Assembly: GCF_001909055.1 (NCBI RefSeq)
Contig: NZ_LVWI01000059.1
Location: 124,001-188,000 of the forward strand
DNA length: 64,000 nt
DNA from: Paenibacillus helianthi
Lineage (GTDB): Bacteria; Bacillota; Bacilli; Paenibacillales; Paenibacillaceae
Direction: 5' to 3'
Positions 33,681 to 42,012 of this stretch are shown piece by piece. Within the stretch, counting starts at the first letter, position 1. The number at the start of each line of letters is the position of its first letter. The position numbers and the translations under genes are program-made. Below the pieces are notes generated by a model. It did no database searches, was not told the origin of the DNA, and saw nothing but the letters and a program-made list of their open reading frames with translations.

Positions 33681-33698
33681 ATTGTGTTTTAACACAAT
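33681..33698 (-). promoter_or_regulatory. Perfect inverted repeat upstream of ald
   Basis: ATTGTGTT TT AACACAAT, 8-bp arms. The position, about 110 bases before the start codon, suits an activator such as the PucR/AdeR-like protein at 25560-26822. The rest of 33580-33773 is AT-rich with no gene. Confidence 0.5.
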
Positions 33699-33773
33699 GC
33701 AGGGGGTAAAAACCCTATACCTGAACACCGTAACCATTGGTATAACTGACAAAACCATCATCAAACAGACAAC

Positions 33774-33799
33774 AAAAGACACCGTCGCCGGTGTCTTTT
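33774..33799 (-). terminator. Terminator of the amidohydrolase gene
   Basis: AAAAGACACCG / CGGTGTCTTTT with the 4-nt loop TCGC; reads as a terminator on both strands and lies 99 bp past the stop of the M20 gene. Confidence 0.8.
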
Positions 33800-33897
33800 G
33801 GAACTGAACTAAATATAGCAGGTAAGAAACCAGGTGCCGCTATTCACATAAGGTTTCCATTCCGTCTTCATATCCGCGTCATGTTTCATCACATTCA

Positions 33898-35124
33898 TTA
33901 CTTAGCCAATACAGAAAGCACCGTTTCCAGTACGACATTTACACCTTGCTCGCACTCCTCATAGGAGGTGAGTTCTTCCTCACAGTGACTTTTTCCGTTT
34001 ACGCTCGGCACAAAGATCATGGCTGACGGAAGGAAACCGGCCACGAATTGGGCATCATGCCCTGCACCACTGGCCATTTTTTTGCTGGAGTAGCCTAGGG
34101 TCGATGCCGCCTGCTCCACCAAAGCGCAGATTTCAGGGTCGAACCACACGGTATCACGGCCCCACAGCTTGGTCTTCGAGACCGTACAACCCAGCAGCAC
34201 TTCAGGCAGGCCGTCAATGATATCCTCTACCGTGCGGACAATGTCCATGTCCTTGTGTCTGGCTTCAACGGTGAAGATCACCTGGTTCGGGATCACCGTA
34301 TGGATATTAGGCAGCACATTCATCCGGCCCATGGTGAAGACCAACCCGGAATCGAGCACCCCCAGCTTACGGCGCAGCTCGGTAATCAGGTCGGTGGCAG
34401 CGAACAGCGCATCCCTGCGCATATCCATCGGTGTGGTCCCGGCATGGTCGGATTCGCCCGTCACTTCAATCTCATAACAGGCCATACCGACGACGCAGTC
34501 AACCAGGCCGATGGTGAGGTTTTCTTTTTCTAGCACAGGTCCTTGTTCGATATGCAGCTCCAGATAAGCAGTTGCTTCCTTGATCCGGTTCGCGGCATCC
34601 CCCGCATATCCGCTCGCCAGCAGCGCTTCCTCAAAGGTCGTCCCTTCCGGGTCCTTTTTCTTCAGCATCTCTGCCTTATCGAACTTGCCGGAGAGCACGC
34701 CGGAAGCCATCATCGAAGGCTCGAAGCGCGCACCCTCCTCATTGGTGAAATTCATGACCGTCACCGGAAGGCGTGGCGTAATGCCATGATCAACCAAGGT
34801 TCTTACCACCTCAAGTCCGGCGATAACACCGAGCACCCCGTCGAATCTGCCGCCTTTCTTTACAGTATCCAGATGGGAGCCGATCACTACGGGCGGACCT
34901 GCTTCCGTCCCTTCAAGCGTCGCGTACATCGTTCCCATATCATCTACTTTGACCGTCATTCCCAGTTCTTCACAACACGCAGCGAAGTAATTCCGCACCT
35001 TCACATCCTGCTCCGACAGCGACAGCCGGGTCACTCCATTATTCTCCGTACGCCCATAATCGGCAAAGGCCTCAATCGTATTCTTCAATCTCTCACCGTT
35101 CACGAATATTTGCTTCAGCTGCAT
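33898..35124 (-). CDS. M20-family amidohydrolase (allantoate amidohydrolase / N-carbamoyl-L-amino-acid hydrolase type)
   Basis: 408 aa, cytosolic, di-metal. Metal-site motifs GSHLDTV (His84), GRFDGVLG (Asp95), NEEG (Glu130 and preceding Glu) and HIEQGPVLE; the dimerisation/lid domain carries GESDHAGTTPMDMRRDA. These are shared by allantoate amidohydrolases, L-carbamoylases and beta-ureidopropionases, and sequence alone does not separate them. No purine-catabolism genes are nearby, so L-N-carbamoylase or a generic ureido hydrolase is as likely as AllC. It is read in the same direction as ald, with a terminator between. Confidence 0.88.
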   Translation of the reverse strand: MQLKQIFVNGERLKNTIEAFADYGRTENNGVTRLSLSEQDVKVRNYFAACCEELGMTVKVDDMGTMYATLEGTEAGPPVVIGSHLDTVKKGGRFDGVLGVIAGLEVVRTLVDHGITPRLPVTVMNFTNEEGARFEPSMMASGVLSGKFDKAEMLKKKDPEGTTFEEALLASGYAGDAANRIKEATAYLELHIEQGPVLEKENLTIGLVDCVVGMACYEIEVTGESDHAGTTPMDMRRDALFAATDLITELRRKLGVLDSGLVFTMGRMNVLPNIHTVIPNQVIFTVEARHKDMDIVRTVEDIIDGLPEVLLGCTVSKTKLWGRDTVWFDPEICALVEQAASTLGYSSKKMASGAGHDAQFVAGFLPSAMIFVPSVNGKSHCEEELTSYEECEQGVNVVLETVLSVLAK

Positions 35125-35183
35125 GGCCCTATCCCTCCGCTTCGAACGCTTAGTTATATAAAACGAGCTTAAGATGTTCGATC

Positions 35184-35338
35184 GGTGTTATTCGTCACTA
35201 CGGTGAATGTTTGGACTTCCGGCCGCTGTTGTCTACAGATTTCTTGATTTATACCGCTATTAGCGGTGGAAATCCGTAGACAAAGGCGGACGCTACCGCT
35301 CCTCCAGTTCCAAACTTCCCCTCCGTAACTTTCACCTT
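35184..35338. repeat. Interspersed foldback element, copy 2 (about 155 bp)
   Basis: Ends match copy 1 (GGTGTT-A-TTCG left; CTTTCACC right) and pair with each other. The inner hairpin is GTCTACAGATTTC/GAAATCCGTAGAC around the perfect ACCGCT ATT AGCGGT. It lies in the 420-bp spacer between divergent genes (amidohydrolase and mutarotase). The rest of the spacer is AT-rich. Confidence 0.8.
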
Positions 35339-35447
35339 GTCGTTTTTAAGGCCGTTTTATACAGAATCTTTGCTTTCTATATATGTTATACCATTCCGCC
35401 TGATTGTCATTTTACACACTGTAATAATTATTTTTTGGAATTGTTCA

Positions 35448-35462
35448 CGATGTGTTACATCG
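35448..35462. promoter_or_regulatory. Palindrome upstream of the mutarotase-like gene
   Basis: CGATGT GTT ACATCG, perfect 6-bp arms, 82 bp before the start codon. Possible operator. Confidence 0.35.
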
Positions 35463-35544
35463 GTTCGGCAGAAGTTTGATAGAATATGAACAGCAGTCAG
35501 CAGCAGACAGGGCTGGCCAACCATTGTGAAAGGGGCGTAATCAT

Positions 35545-36420
35545 TTGAACACCATTTTGCGCAGCAGCTCAGCACAGGCTGAGATCAGTACCCTGGGGGC
35601 GGAGCTTGTCAGCTTCACCCGAAAGGACACAGGCACCGAATATATCTGGAGCGGGGATGCCGCCTATTGGACAGGCCGTTCTCCGGTCCTGTTCCCCATC
35701 ATCGGCGCCGTCCGCAGCGGAGAGATCAAGGTACAAGGACAGGCGTACAAGCTTGCCAATCACGGCTTCGCCAGACGCAGCGAGTTCACAGTTGTTGAAG
35801 CAAGTGAGTCCCGCGCGGTATTCCGGCTCACCAGCAGCGAGCATACCCTCGCCAGCTATCCGTTCCAATTCAACCTGTATATTACATACACGCTGAATGA
35901 AAACACGCTTAAGCTGGACTACCGGGTAGAGAACATTGATCAGCAGGATATCTTCTTCCAGCTTGGCACCCACCCTGCTTTCAATTGCCCGCTGGATGAG
36001 AATGGAAGCTTCAGCGACTATGTACTTGAGTTCTCCGAGACCGAGACGCTGGAGCGGGAATTTCTGAATAGTGCGGGCCTGCGGATCAGCGGCCAATCGG
36101 AGCCAGTGCTGAAGGGCGGGCGCATCCTTCCATTAACCCATGAGATGTTCAAGGACGACGCGCTGGTCTTCCAGAATGTAGCCTCCCGGCAGATCACGCT
36201 GAAGAGCAAGCTTACCGCAAAAAGCGTGGCCGTCTCCTTTGAAGGCTTCCCGGATCTCGGCATCTGGCAGAAGCTGAATGCACCTTTTCTCTGCATCGAA
36301 CCTTGGCAGGGATTTGCGGACCGCGATACGTTCGACGGCGAACTGCAGGACAAAGAAGGCGTAATCGCCCTGGAACCAGGAGCAACTTTCGCCAGCTCAT
36401 TAACGATCGAAATCAATTAA
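35545..36420 (+). CDS. Aldose 1-epimerase family protein (LacX-like)
   Basis: 291 aa, galactose-mutarotase-like beta-sandwich of the LacX/YeaD-related branch. Motifs: GAELVSFTRKDTGTEYIWSG at the N-terminus, NHGFARRSEF with the catalytic-type His, LGTHPAFNCPL with a second conserved His, and CIEPWQGFAD near the C-terminus. TTG start with AAAGGGG nine bases upstream. Stands alone, with its own terminator. It probably interconverts the anomers of a free sugar or sugar phosphate; substrate unknown. Confidence 0.85.
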   Translation: MNTILRSSSAQAEISTLGAELVSFTRKDTGTEYIWSGDAAYWTGRSPVLFPIIGAVRSGEIKVQGQAYKLANHGFARRSEFTVVEASESRAVFRLTSSEHTLASYPFQFNLYITYTLNENTLKLDYRVENIDQQDIFFQLGTHPAFNCPLDENGSFSDYVLEFSETETLEREFLNSAGLRISGQSEPVLKGGRILPLTHEMFKDDALVFQNVASRQITLKSKLTAKSVAVSFEGFPDLGIWQKLNAPFLCIEPWQGFADRDTFDGELQDKEGVIALEPGATFASSLTIEIN

Positions 36421-36429
36421 AAAAGCCAA

Positions 36430-36472
36430 AAAAAGGCCGTAGGTCACCTTTCAGGTGCTACGGCCTTTTTCT
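36430..36472 (+). terminator. Terminator of the mutarotase-like gene
   Basis: AAAAAGGCCGTAG / CTACGGCCTTTTT, 13-bp stem with an internal CACCT/AGGTG hairpin loop. Confidence 0.92.
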
Positions 36473-36745
36473 GTTGATATGATTTTATTGACTAAGCGTT
36501 TCTCCGCCTTCATTATGCATCGCGTCTGGTCCATTTTTGCTAATTACTCTGACAAAAATATTCAGCACCACCACATGAAATCAGGGCATTTTTTTGCCCT
36601 TCATTCCCTGCTCCGTGATATTCAATAAGTAAACTAAAGTAGTATATACAACCTTTCTCTGCCAATAGTAAGCTTAAGTTAGCTTATAATCCCAAGTTAT
36701 ATTATCAAACATAGAATGGGAGAATTGGATAAGGGAGTGGAGTAT
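36473..36745. other. Spacer upstream of the polysaccharide cluster
   Basis: AT-rich, no gene. It holds a small hairpin AGGGCA TTTTTT TGCCCT near 36574-36591 and a TTATAAT box near 36683, which could be the cluster promoter although no good -35 goes with it. Confidence 0.45.
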
Positions 36746-37651
36746 ATGCAAGGATTGTCAGTGGTTATCTGCACGAGGAATCGGGTACAGGACCTGACAC
36801 GGTGCATTCATTCTATAACTAATCAGGACATAGGCCGGACCTGCCCCATAGAGGTTATCGTTATAGATGACGGTGCCATACCTGAAAAAGTCCTGGGCGA
36901 GTTCGAAACATTACTTACCGCGTGCGGTTATCCCTTTATCTATCACAGCAAGACGGACCGGGGGCTATGGCTGTCCCGGATCAAGGCAGTGGAGCTGTCC
37001 ACTATGGATAAAATCCTGTTCCTTGATGATGACGTCGAAATCCCCGCTCATTACTTGTCCACGCTGAACCAAACCTACCTCGACTATCCCAACTGCTCAG
37101 GGGTTGGCGGCATTGCCATCGGGATGCACAACAGCTTCCTTGGCACGATCCGTTGCCTGCTGTCTTTTCAGCAATCTTTATCCAGCGGCAAGCTCTCCCT
37201 AAGCGGCCAGGCAGGCTCCATGTACAATTGGCATAAGGCGAGGAAGATCTTCAAGACCGAATTCCAGCATGGCTGCAACATGTCGTTCAAGAAGGAGGCC
37301 ATCAAGGATCTGGGACCTGTGCCCTGGCTCAAAAGCTACAGCGTCGGCGAGGACATTCTCATGTCACGCATCGCCCGCAAATCCGGCCCCCTATATATCA
37401 ATCCCGAACTGAAGCTCCTGCATCATGAGTCACCAGCCTCCAGAGATAACCTCGAAGATGTGGCCTATACCCGGGTACTGAACCATGTGTATCTGCTGAA
37501 GGATAAGAAATCAGGTCCTGTCGGATATCTCGCTCTCGTCTGGACCACGCTCTACCTCATTCTCCGGGAGCAACCTAAGAAGAATGTCGCCGCCATTAAC
37601 GGCTACAAAAAAGGGCTGAAGGAAATCTTCTCCAGGCAGACCGCGAGGTAA
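36746..37651 (+). CDS. Family 2 glycosyltransferase
   Basis: 301 aa, started at the ATG at 36746 behind GGGAGTGGAG; the ATG ten codons upstream has no site. GT-A fold with SVVICTRNRVQDLTRCI at the N-terminus, EVIVIDDGA and the metal-binding acidic triplet LFLDDDVEIP. The C-terminal region (DILMSRIARKSGPLYINPEL) matches GT2 enzymes acting on polysaccharide repeat units. First gene of a four-gene run with gaps of 29, -4 and -11 bp. It probably adds one sugar of a cell- or spore-surface polysaccharide at the membrane. Confidence 0.9.
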   Translation: MQGLSVVICTRNRVQDLTRCIHSITNQDIGRTCPIEVIVIDDGAIPEKVLGEFETLLTACGYPFIYHSKTDRGLWLSRIKAVELSTMDKILFLDDDVEIPAHYLSTLNQTYLDYPNCSGVGGIAIGMHNSFLGTIRCLLSFQQSLSSGKLSLSGQAGSMYNWHKARKIFKTEFQHGCNMSFKKEAIKDLGPVPWLKSYSVGEDILMSRIARKSGPLYINPELKLLHHESPASRDNLEDVAYTRVLNHVYLLKDKKSGPVGYLALVWTTLYLILREQPKKNVAAINGYKKGLKEIFSRQTAR

Positions 37652-37680
37652 AATCACTGCTTCAGGAAGGGAGTGGCCGC

Positions 37681-38736
37681 ATGAGCCTAAGCATTGTAGT
37701 TCCCATGTACAATTTAGAACATTATGTTGAGCCCCTGCTGAACTCACTCCTGGATCAGAGCGAGAAGCGGTTCGAACTGATTTTGGTGGATGACGGCTCC
37801 AGGGACCGTACGGCTCAGGTTGCCCAGGAGATGCTCGCAAGCCATCCCATTCTGCAGGCTAAGCTGATCCGCACGCCTAATGGCGGGGTCAGTGCCGCCA
37901 GAAATACAGGGCTGGCCGCAGCAAGCGGAGACTATGTGCTGTTCCTGGACGGCGATGATTATGCGGACAGCAGTCTGGTACAGCGTGTAGAGTCCTGCAC
38001 GGCGGACGGGAAGACGGATATTCTCTGCTGGGGCTATAACCTGGTCCGCGAGGACAGGTCAACGATCGTGAGCTTCACTTCAGACGCTGGGGACACTACG
38101 GGAAGCGAAGCGCTGAAGAATATTTTTGTGCATAAATCCTTGAGAATCTGGACCGGCAGCATCGCCTTCAAACGCAGCTTTCTGCTGGAGAACGGCATCT
38201 CGTATACCGAGCGCTGTGTGAACGGAGAGGATCAGGAGTTCATCTATAAAGCGTTGTCCAGGGCCTCACGGGTCATCTCGATCCCCGACGTGCTGTCCTA
38301 TTATCTGCAGCGGACATCTTCGATCACGGGGACGTATAATGTGAACAAATTCGATGTGGTCGCCGCCTTCAAACGGGTGGATGAATATTTCAGCGATCAT
38401 CCTTTTAGTGAGGTCCACACGATATCCGGCCTCTTGCTGAACCGCGAGATGACCGAGAATTACTTCTACAATCTCAAGACCTGCCTGAACGGCACAAGCG
38501 GCATCAGCACCCGCAAGCTGCTTCATGATATTGACCTCGCCTACCCCGGTGTGAATCAGGAGATGCTTGCGATCATGCGCAAATATCAGGGGGATGACCG
38601 TAAGCTAGCTTTTCAAATCAAGGTCTTCTTAATTTCCCCGTCCCTGTACGGGCGGTTGGTTCATCTGGACCGCAGCTGGCTGCAGTTCAAACAGAAGCTC
38701 AAAGCCGTGATTAGCAGAAAGGACATTAAGATATGA
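37681..38736 (+). CDS. Family 2 glycosyltransferase
   Basis: 351 aa. GT-A domain in residues 1-210: SIVVPMYNLEHYVEPLLNSL, ELILVDDGSRDRT, SAARNTGLAAASGDYVLFLD with GDD as the DxD, and the acceptor-site ED in CVNGEDQEFIYKAL. A helical C-terminus follows. AGGGAGTGG precedes the ATG. It overlaps the next gene by 4 bp (ATGA). Confidence 0.93.
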   Translation: MSLSIVVPMYNLEHYVEPLLNSLLDQSEKRFELILVDDGSRDRTAQVAQEMLASHPILQAKLIRTPNGGVSAARNTGLAAASGDYVLFLDGDDYADSSLVQRVESCTADGKTDILCWGYNLVREDRSTIVSFTSDAGDTTGSEALKNIFVHKSLRIWTGSIAFKRSFLLENGISYTERCVNGEDQEFIYKALSRASRVISIPDVLSYYLQRTSSITGTYNVNKFDVVAAFKRVDEYFSDHPFSEVHTISGLLLNREMTENYFYNLKTCLNGTSGISTRKLLHDIDLAYPGVNQEMLAIMRKYQGDDRKLAFQIKVFLISPSLYGRLVHLDRSWLQFKQKLKAVISRKDIKI

Positions 38737-39866
38737 AGAAGAAAATGATGATCTACGCATACACGGAATTCAATCTCGGCGATGATCTGTTTATCAAGGT
38801 GCTGTGCGAACGCTATCCCGACACCCAGTTCATGCTTATTGCCCCGCGGCTGTACAAAGTGGTGTTCAAGGATCTGAACAATCTCAAGGTCTATGCATCG
38901 GACTCTGTCCTGTTTCGGGGAATCAACTACTTCTTCCGCAAGCTGAAGCTGCATCCCAACTTCATGCAGAAGATGCTGGTGGATCAGGGGGATGGCACAG
39001 TCCATATCGGCGGGTCTATTTTCATGCAGGGCGAACACTGGACCGAATACGTGGCGAATAACGAGAGCCTCCGCAATAAAAACAAACCGTATTATCTGAT
39101 GGGCGCCAACTTTGGTCCTTTTACCGATAACGCCTATTATGCGGAGCACCGGCGGATCTTCCAGGAATATGCCGACGTCTCATTCAGAGAACAGTACTCC
39201 TATGATTTGTTCAAGGATTTGGGCAATGTCAGAATGGCACCGGATATTATTTTTCAGCTCCAGTATGATCAGGCTGCAGGAAAAGCCCCGGAAGGGCAGT
39301 ATATCGCCATTTCGGTGATTAAGCCTTCCTCCAAAGCCCTGAGCGGTTTTGACAACCTCTATTATGAAAAAATGAAAGATGTTGCAATCCATTTCATTCA
39401 GCAGGGCTATGCCGTGCATTTTCTGTCGTTCTGCCAGCATGAAGGCGACCAGGAAGCGATCGGACAGATTTTGGGCCTCATTCCCGCAGAACTGCAGCGT
39501 GAGACACAGGTTCACTTTTACAAAACGGATATGGATGAGATTCTCGCGGCGCTGGCGGGTGCCAGCTTCATCGTTGCTTCCCGCTTCCACGCGATGATTC
39601 TCGGCTGGGTATTCGGCAAACCGGTGTATCCAATAGCGTACAGCGGCAAAATGATCAATGTCATGAATGACGCTCATTTCGGCGGGCTGTACACGGATTT
39701 CGCGCATCTGGCCGAGGTGACTCCGCAGCAGGTATTCGAGAGCATGGCTGTGAACAGTCTGAATGTGACGCTCCAGGCGAACCAGGCAGAGAAGCATTTC
39801 GAGCAGCTCGACGCTTACCTCTCACCGGCACCGCTTGTGGAAGGGAGAAGAAGTTATGAAAGCTAA
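38733..39866 (+). CDS. Polysaccharide pyruvyltransferase family protein
   Basis: 377 aa. Members transfer pyruvate from phosphoenolpyruvate to a sugar as a ketal, giving surface polymers a negative charge. The family pattern is visible: FNLGDDLFIKVLCERYP at the N-terminus, HIGGSIFMQ, YLMGANFGPFTDNAYY, SFREQYSYDLFKDLG, and the C-terminal FIVASRFHAMILGWVFGKPVYPI. The position between glycosyltransferases and a flippase supports a role in the same polymer. Confidence 0.87.
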   Translation: MKKKMMIYAYTEFNLGDDLFIKVLCERYPDTQFMLIAPRLYKVVFKDLNNLKVYASDSVLFRGINYFFRKLKLHPNFMQKMLVDQGDGTVHIGGSIFMQGEHWTEYVANNESLRNKNKPYYLMGANFGPFTDNAYYAEHRRIFQEYADVSFREQYSYDLFKDLGNVRMAPDIIFQLQYDQAAGKAPEGQYIAISVIKPSSKALSGFDNLYYEKMKDVAIHFIQQGYAVHFLSFCQHEGDQEAIGQILGLIPAELQRETQVHFYKTDMDEILAALAGASFIVASRFHAMILGWVFGKPVYPIAYSGKMINVMNDAHFGGLYTDFAHLAEVTPQQVFESMAVNSLNVTLQANQAEKHFEQLDAYLSPAPLVEGRRSYES

Positions 39867-41394
39867 ACGCAGCATGCTGAACCTCGGCTTCGGGCTCACG
39901 AGCCAGGTCATCACCATTATTCTCGGCTTCTTCATCCCCCGGCTGATCATGGTCAATTATGGATCGGAAGCCAACGGTCTGATCGCGTCCATCGTGCAGA
40001 TCATCAGCTATTTCGCCCTGCTCGAAGCCGGTGTCGGCGCAGCTTCGCTGCAGGCGCTATATAAACCCGTTGCCAAAAATGACTACAACCATATTAATTC
40101 CATTCTCGCCGCCACCTCCAGCTACTACAAAAAAACCGGGATTTATTATTTCATCTCGGTCGTGCTGCTGGCGGTCATCTACCCGCTGGTGATCCATTCG
40201 GAGATCAGCAAGCTGAGCATTATGGCGATTATCCTGTTCTCGGGACTGGGCGGAGCAATCAATTATTACTACCAGGGGAAATTCAGAGTTCTGCTGATCG
40301 CCGAGGGCAAAAGCTATATTGAAACCTCCATCGTCACGATTGCGAACATTCTGAACAACGTGGTGCGGATCATCCTGCTGCTGCAGGGCGTGGACATTAT
40401 CGCCGTGCAGGCGTCCTTCTTCGCGCTGACCGTTCTGCAGATGATTGCCTTCTATATCTATTCCAAGCGTTATTACAAGTGGATTGATCTTGGACAGAAG
40501 CCGGACTTTGAAGCCATCGGGCAGAAAAATTCAGTGATGGTGCATGAGATTTCCTATATGATCTTCCGCAACACCGATGTGCTGATCCTGACGATTTTCA
40601 CTAACCTGAAGGTAGTCAGCATCTACGTCATGTACAATATGATCTTCACGATTGTCGACAACATCGTCCAGACCGTCAACGGAAGTGTGAAGTCAGCGCT
40701 GGGACAGAGCTATCATGAGGGCAAAGAGGCTTTTGTCAAATTCTATGATGCGTATGAGGTCTACTTCATGGGCCTGATCTTCTCGATCCTGACCGTCGTA
40801 TATATTCTCATTCTGCCGTTCATGCGGCTCTATACGGCTGGTGTCAACGATGTGAACTATATCAACTTCTGGCTGCCGGTCCTGTTCGTGGTGATCAAGC
40901 TGTTGACCAATGCCCGCACCTCATCCAACAATCTGATCACAATCGCCGGACATTTCCGCAACACCCAGTTCCGTTCGATTATGGAGTCGGCCATCAACCT
41001 GGGCGCTTCGATCATCTGCGTCCTGTTCTTCGGGATCTACGGTGTGCTGATGGGAACCATCGCCGCACTGCTGTACCGTTCTATCGATATCGTAGTGTAC
41101 GCCAACCGGGTACTGCTGGAGCGCAGCCCTTGGATCACCTTCCGCAGATGGCTGATCAATGTTGGCGTGTTCGTGGCTATTGTCTTCATCACCACCAAGC
41201 TCGACCTTAGCATGACCTCCTATACCAGCGTAATCCTATGGGGCGTAGTACTCGGTCTGGTCATCCTGCCCATCTACTACATCGCCGGTTCCCTGATGGA
41301 ACGCGAGGTGTTCCTCTACGCCTGGGGCTACGCCAGACGCTTCAGAACCAAGATCAAGCTGAAGCGCAGCAAGGTCACGGTCAGCCAGACGTAA
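39856..41394 (+). CDS. Polysaccharide flippase (Wzx/MOP superfamily)
   Basis: 512 aa with about 12-14 membrane segments, starting LNLGFGLTSQVITIILGFFI. It moves undecaprenyl-linked oligosaccharide across the membrane. The ATG at 39856 has AAGGGAG upstream and overlaps the pyruvyltransferase gene by 11 bp. The tail (YARRFRTKIKLKRSKVTVSQ) is basic and cytoplasmic. No polymerase or ligase gene is visible next to it. Confidence 0.9.
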   Translation: MKAKRSMLNLGFGLTSQVITIILGFFIPRLIMVNYGSEANGLIASIVQIISYFALLEAGVGAASLQALYKPVAKNDYNHINSILAATSSYYKKTGIYYFISVVLLAVIYPLVIHSEISKLSIMAIILFSGLGGAINYYYQGKFRVLLIAEGKSYIETSIVTIANILNNVVRIILLLQGVDIIAVQASFFALTVLQMIAFYIYSKRYYKWIDLGQKPDFEAIGQKNSVMVHEISYMIFRNTDVLILTIFTNLKVVSIYVMYNMIFTIVDNIVQTVNGSVKSALGQSYHEGKEAFVKFYDAYEVYFMGLIFSILTVVYILILPFMRLYTAGVNDVNYINFWLPVLFVVIKLLTNARTSSNNLITIAGHFRNTQFRSIMESAINLGASIICVLFFGIYGVLMGTIAALLYRSIDIVVYANRVLLERSPWITFRRWLINVGVFVAIVFITTKLDLSMTSYTSVILWGVVLGLVILPIYYIAGSLMEREVFLYAWGYARRFRTKIKLKRSKVTVSQT

Positions 41395-41433
41395 GGCGGC
41401 AGCTCTTCAGCTGTGTTGGCGGAAATACTGCGC

Positions 41434-41570
41434 GGGCTGCATTGCGTGGATTCAGGCGGCGTAAGAGCGGCACCGGGGCTGCATTGCGTGGCATTCAGGC
41501 GGCGTAAGAGCGGTACCGGGGCTGCATTGCGTGGATTCAGGCGGCGTAAGAGCGGCACCGGGGCTGCATT
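41434..41570. repeat. 42-bp tandem repeat, 3.2 copies
   Basis: Units at 41434-41475, 41476-41518 and 41519-41560 plus ten bases. Each begins GGGCTGCATTGCGTGG and ends TAAGAGCGGCACCG with one or two changes. It lies directly downstream of the flippase gene and is GC-rich. No coding role. Confidence 0.9.
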
Positions 41571-41628
41571 CCCCTACAGAGCTCACTCGCTATCCCGGCA
41601 TTGAACCGGCACCGTCCCGACCCTGCGC

Positions 41629-41815
41629 TAAGTGGAAAAAAGTAACCTAATTCGTTCGATTTGGCTTGTTTTGAGCATTTAAGTGGAAAAAGTAAACCTA
41701 ATCCTCCTCATTCGGCCGAATTTCGCTTATTTACGCTGATTTAAGTCTACTTTTTCCCACTACCGCTACCGGAAACTTTCGCCCGATGGAAATAAGTGTA
41801 GAAATTCCCACTAAA
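41629..41815. repeat. Dispersed-repeat cluster with direct and inverted copies of AAGTGGAAAAAGTA
   Basis: Direct copies near 41630 (AAGTGGAAAAAAGTAACCTA) and 41681 (AAGTGGAAAAAGTAAACCTA); inverted copies near 41743-41762 (TACTTTTTCCCACTA) and 41794-41813 (AGAAATTCCCACTA). Together they can form a large foldback. No gene in 41395-41903. Confidence 0.7.
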
Positions 41816-41903
41816 TATATACGGGGCTGACGGATGGCTCACCTGAATTAGCGTTTGTCCACGGCATAGCTGCCTGAAGCAGCAATTTTGGGGGGCCTAG
41901 CTC

Positions 41904-42012
41904 CACAAAACGAAGCAGAGGCTAACAAACTTTTGAAGATAGGCTTCCGAGGCCGTTTTTTTCGCAGCTGAATCGGGGGATATTATTCAAAAACTTTTGA
42001 GGAGGTCCAACT
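41904..42012 (+). promoter_or_regulatory. Repeated leader element, copy 1 (upstream of a GT2 gene)
   Basis: It shares three blocks with 55026-55112 in the same order and spacing: CACAAAAC, GCTTCCGAGGC-CGTTTT, then CAAAAACTTTTGAGGAG. The last block supplies the Shine-Dalgarno of the gene starting at 42013. GAAGATAGGCTTC inside can form a small hairpin. It looks like a transcribed 5' leader with possible regulatory folding. Confidence 0.6.

Noticed and set aside
41629..41815. Insertion-sequence ends
   Set aside because: No transposase fragment, no target-site duplication and no terminal inverted pair at a sensible distance.
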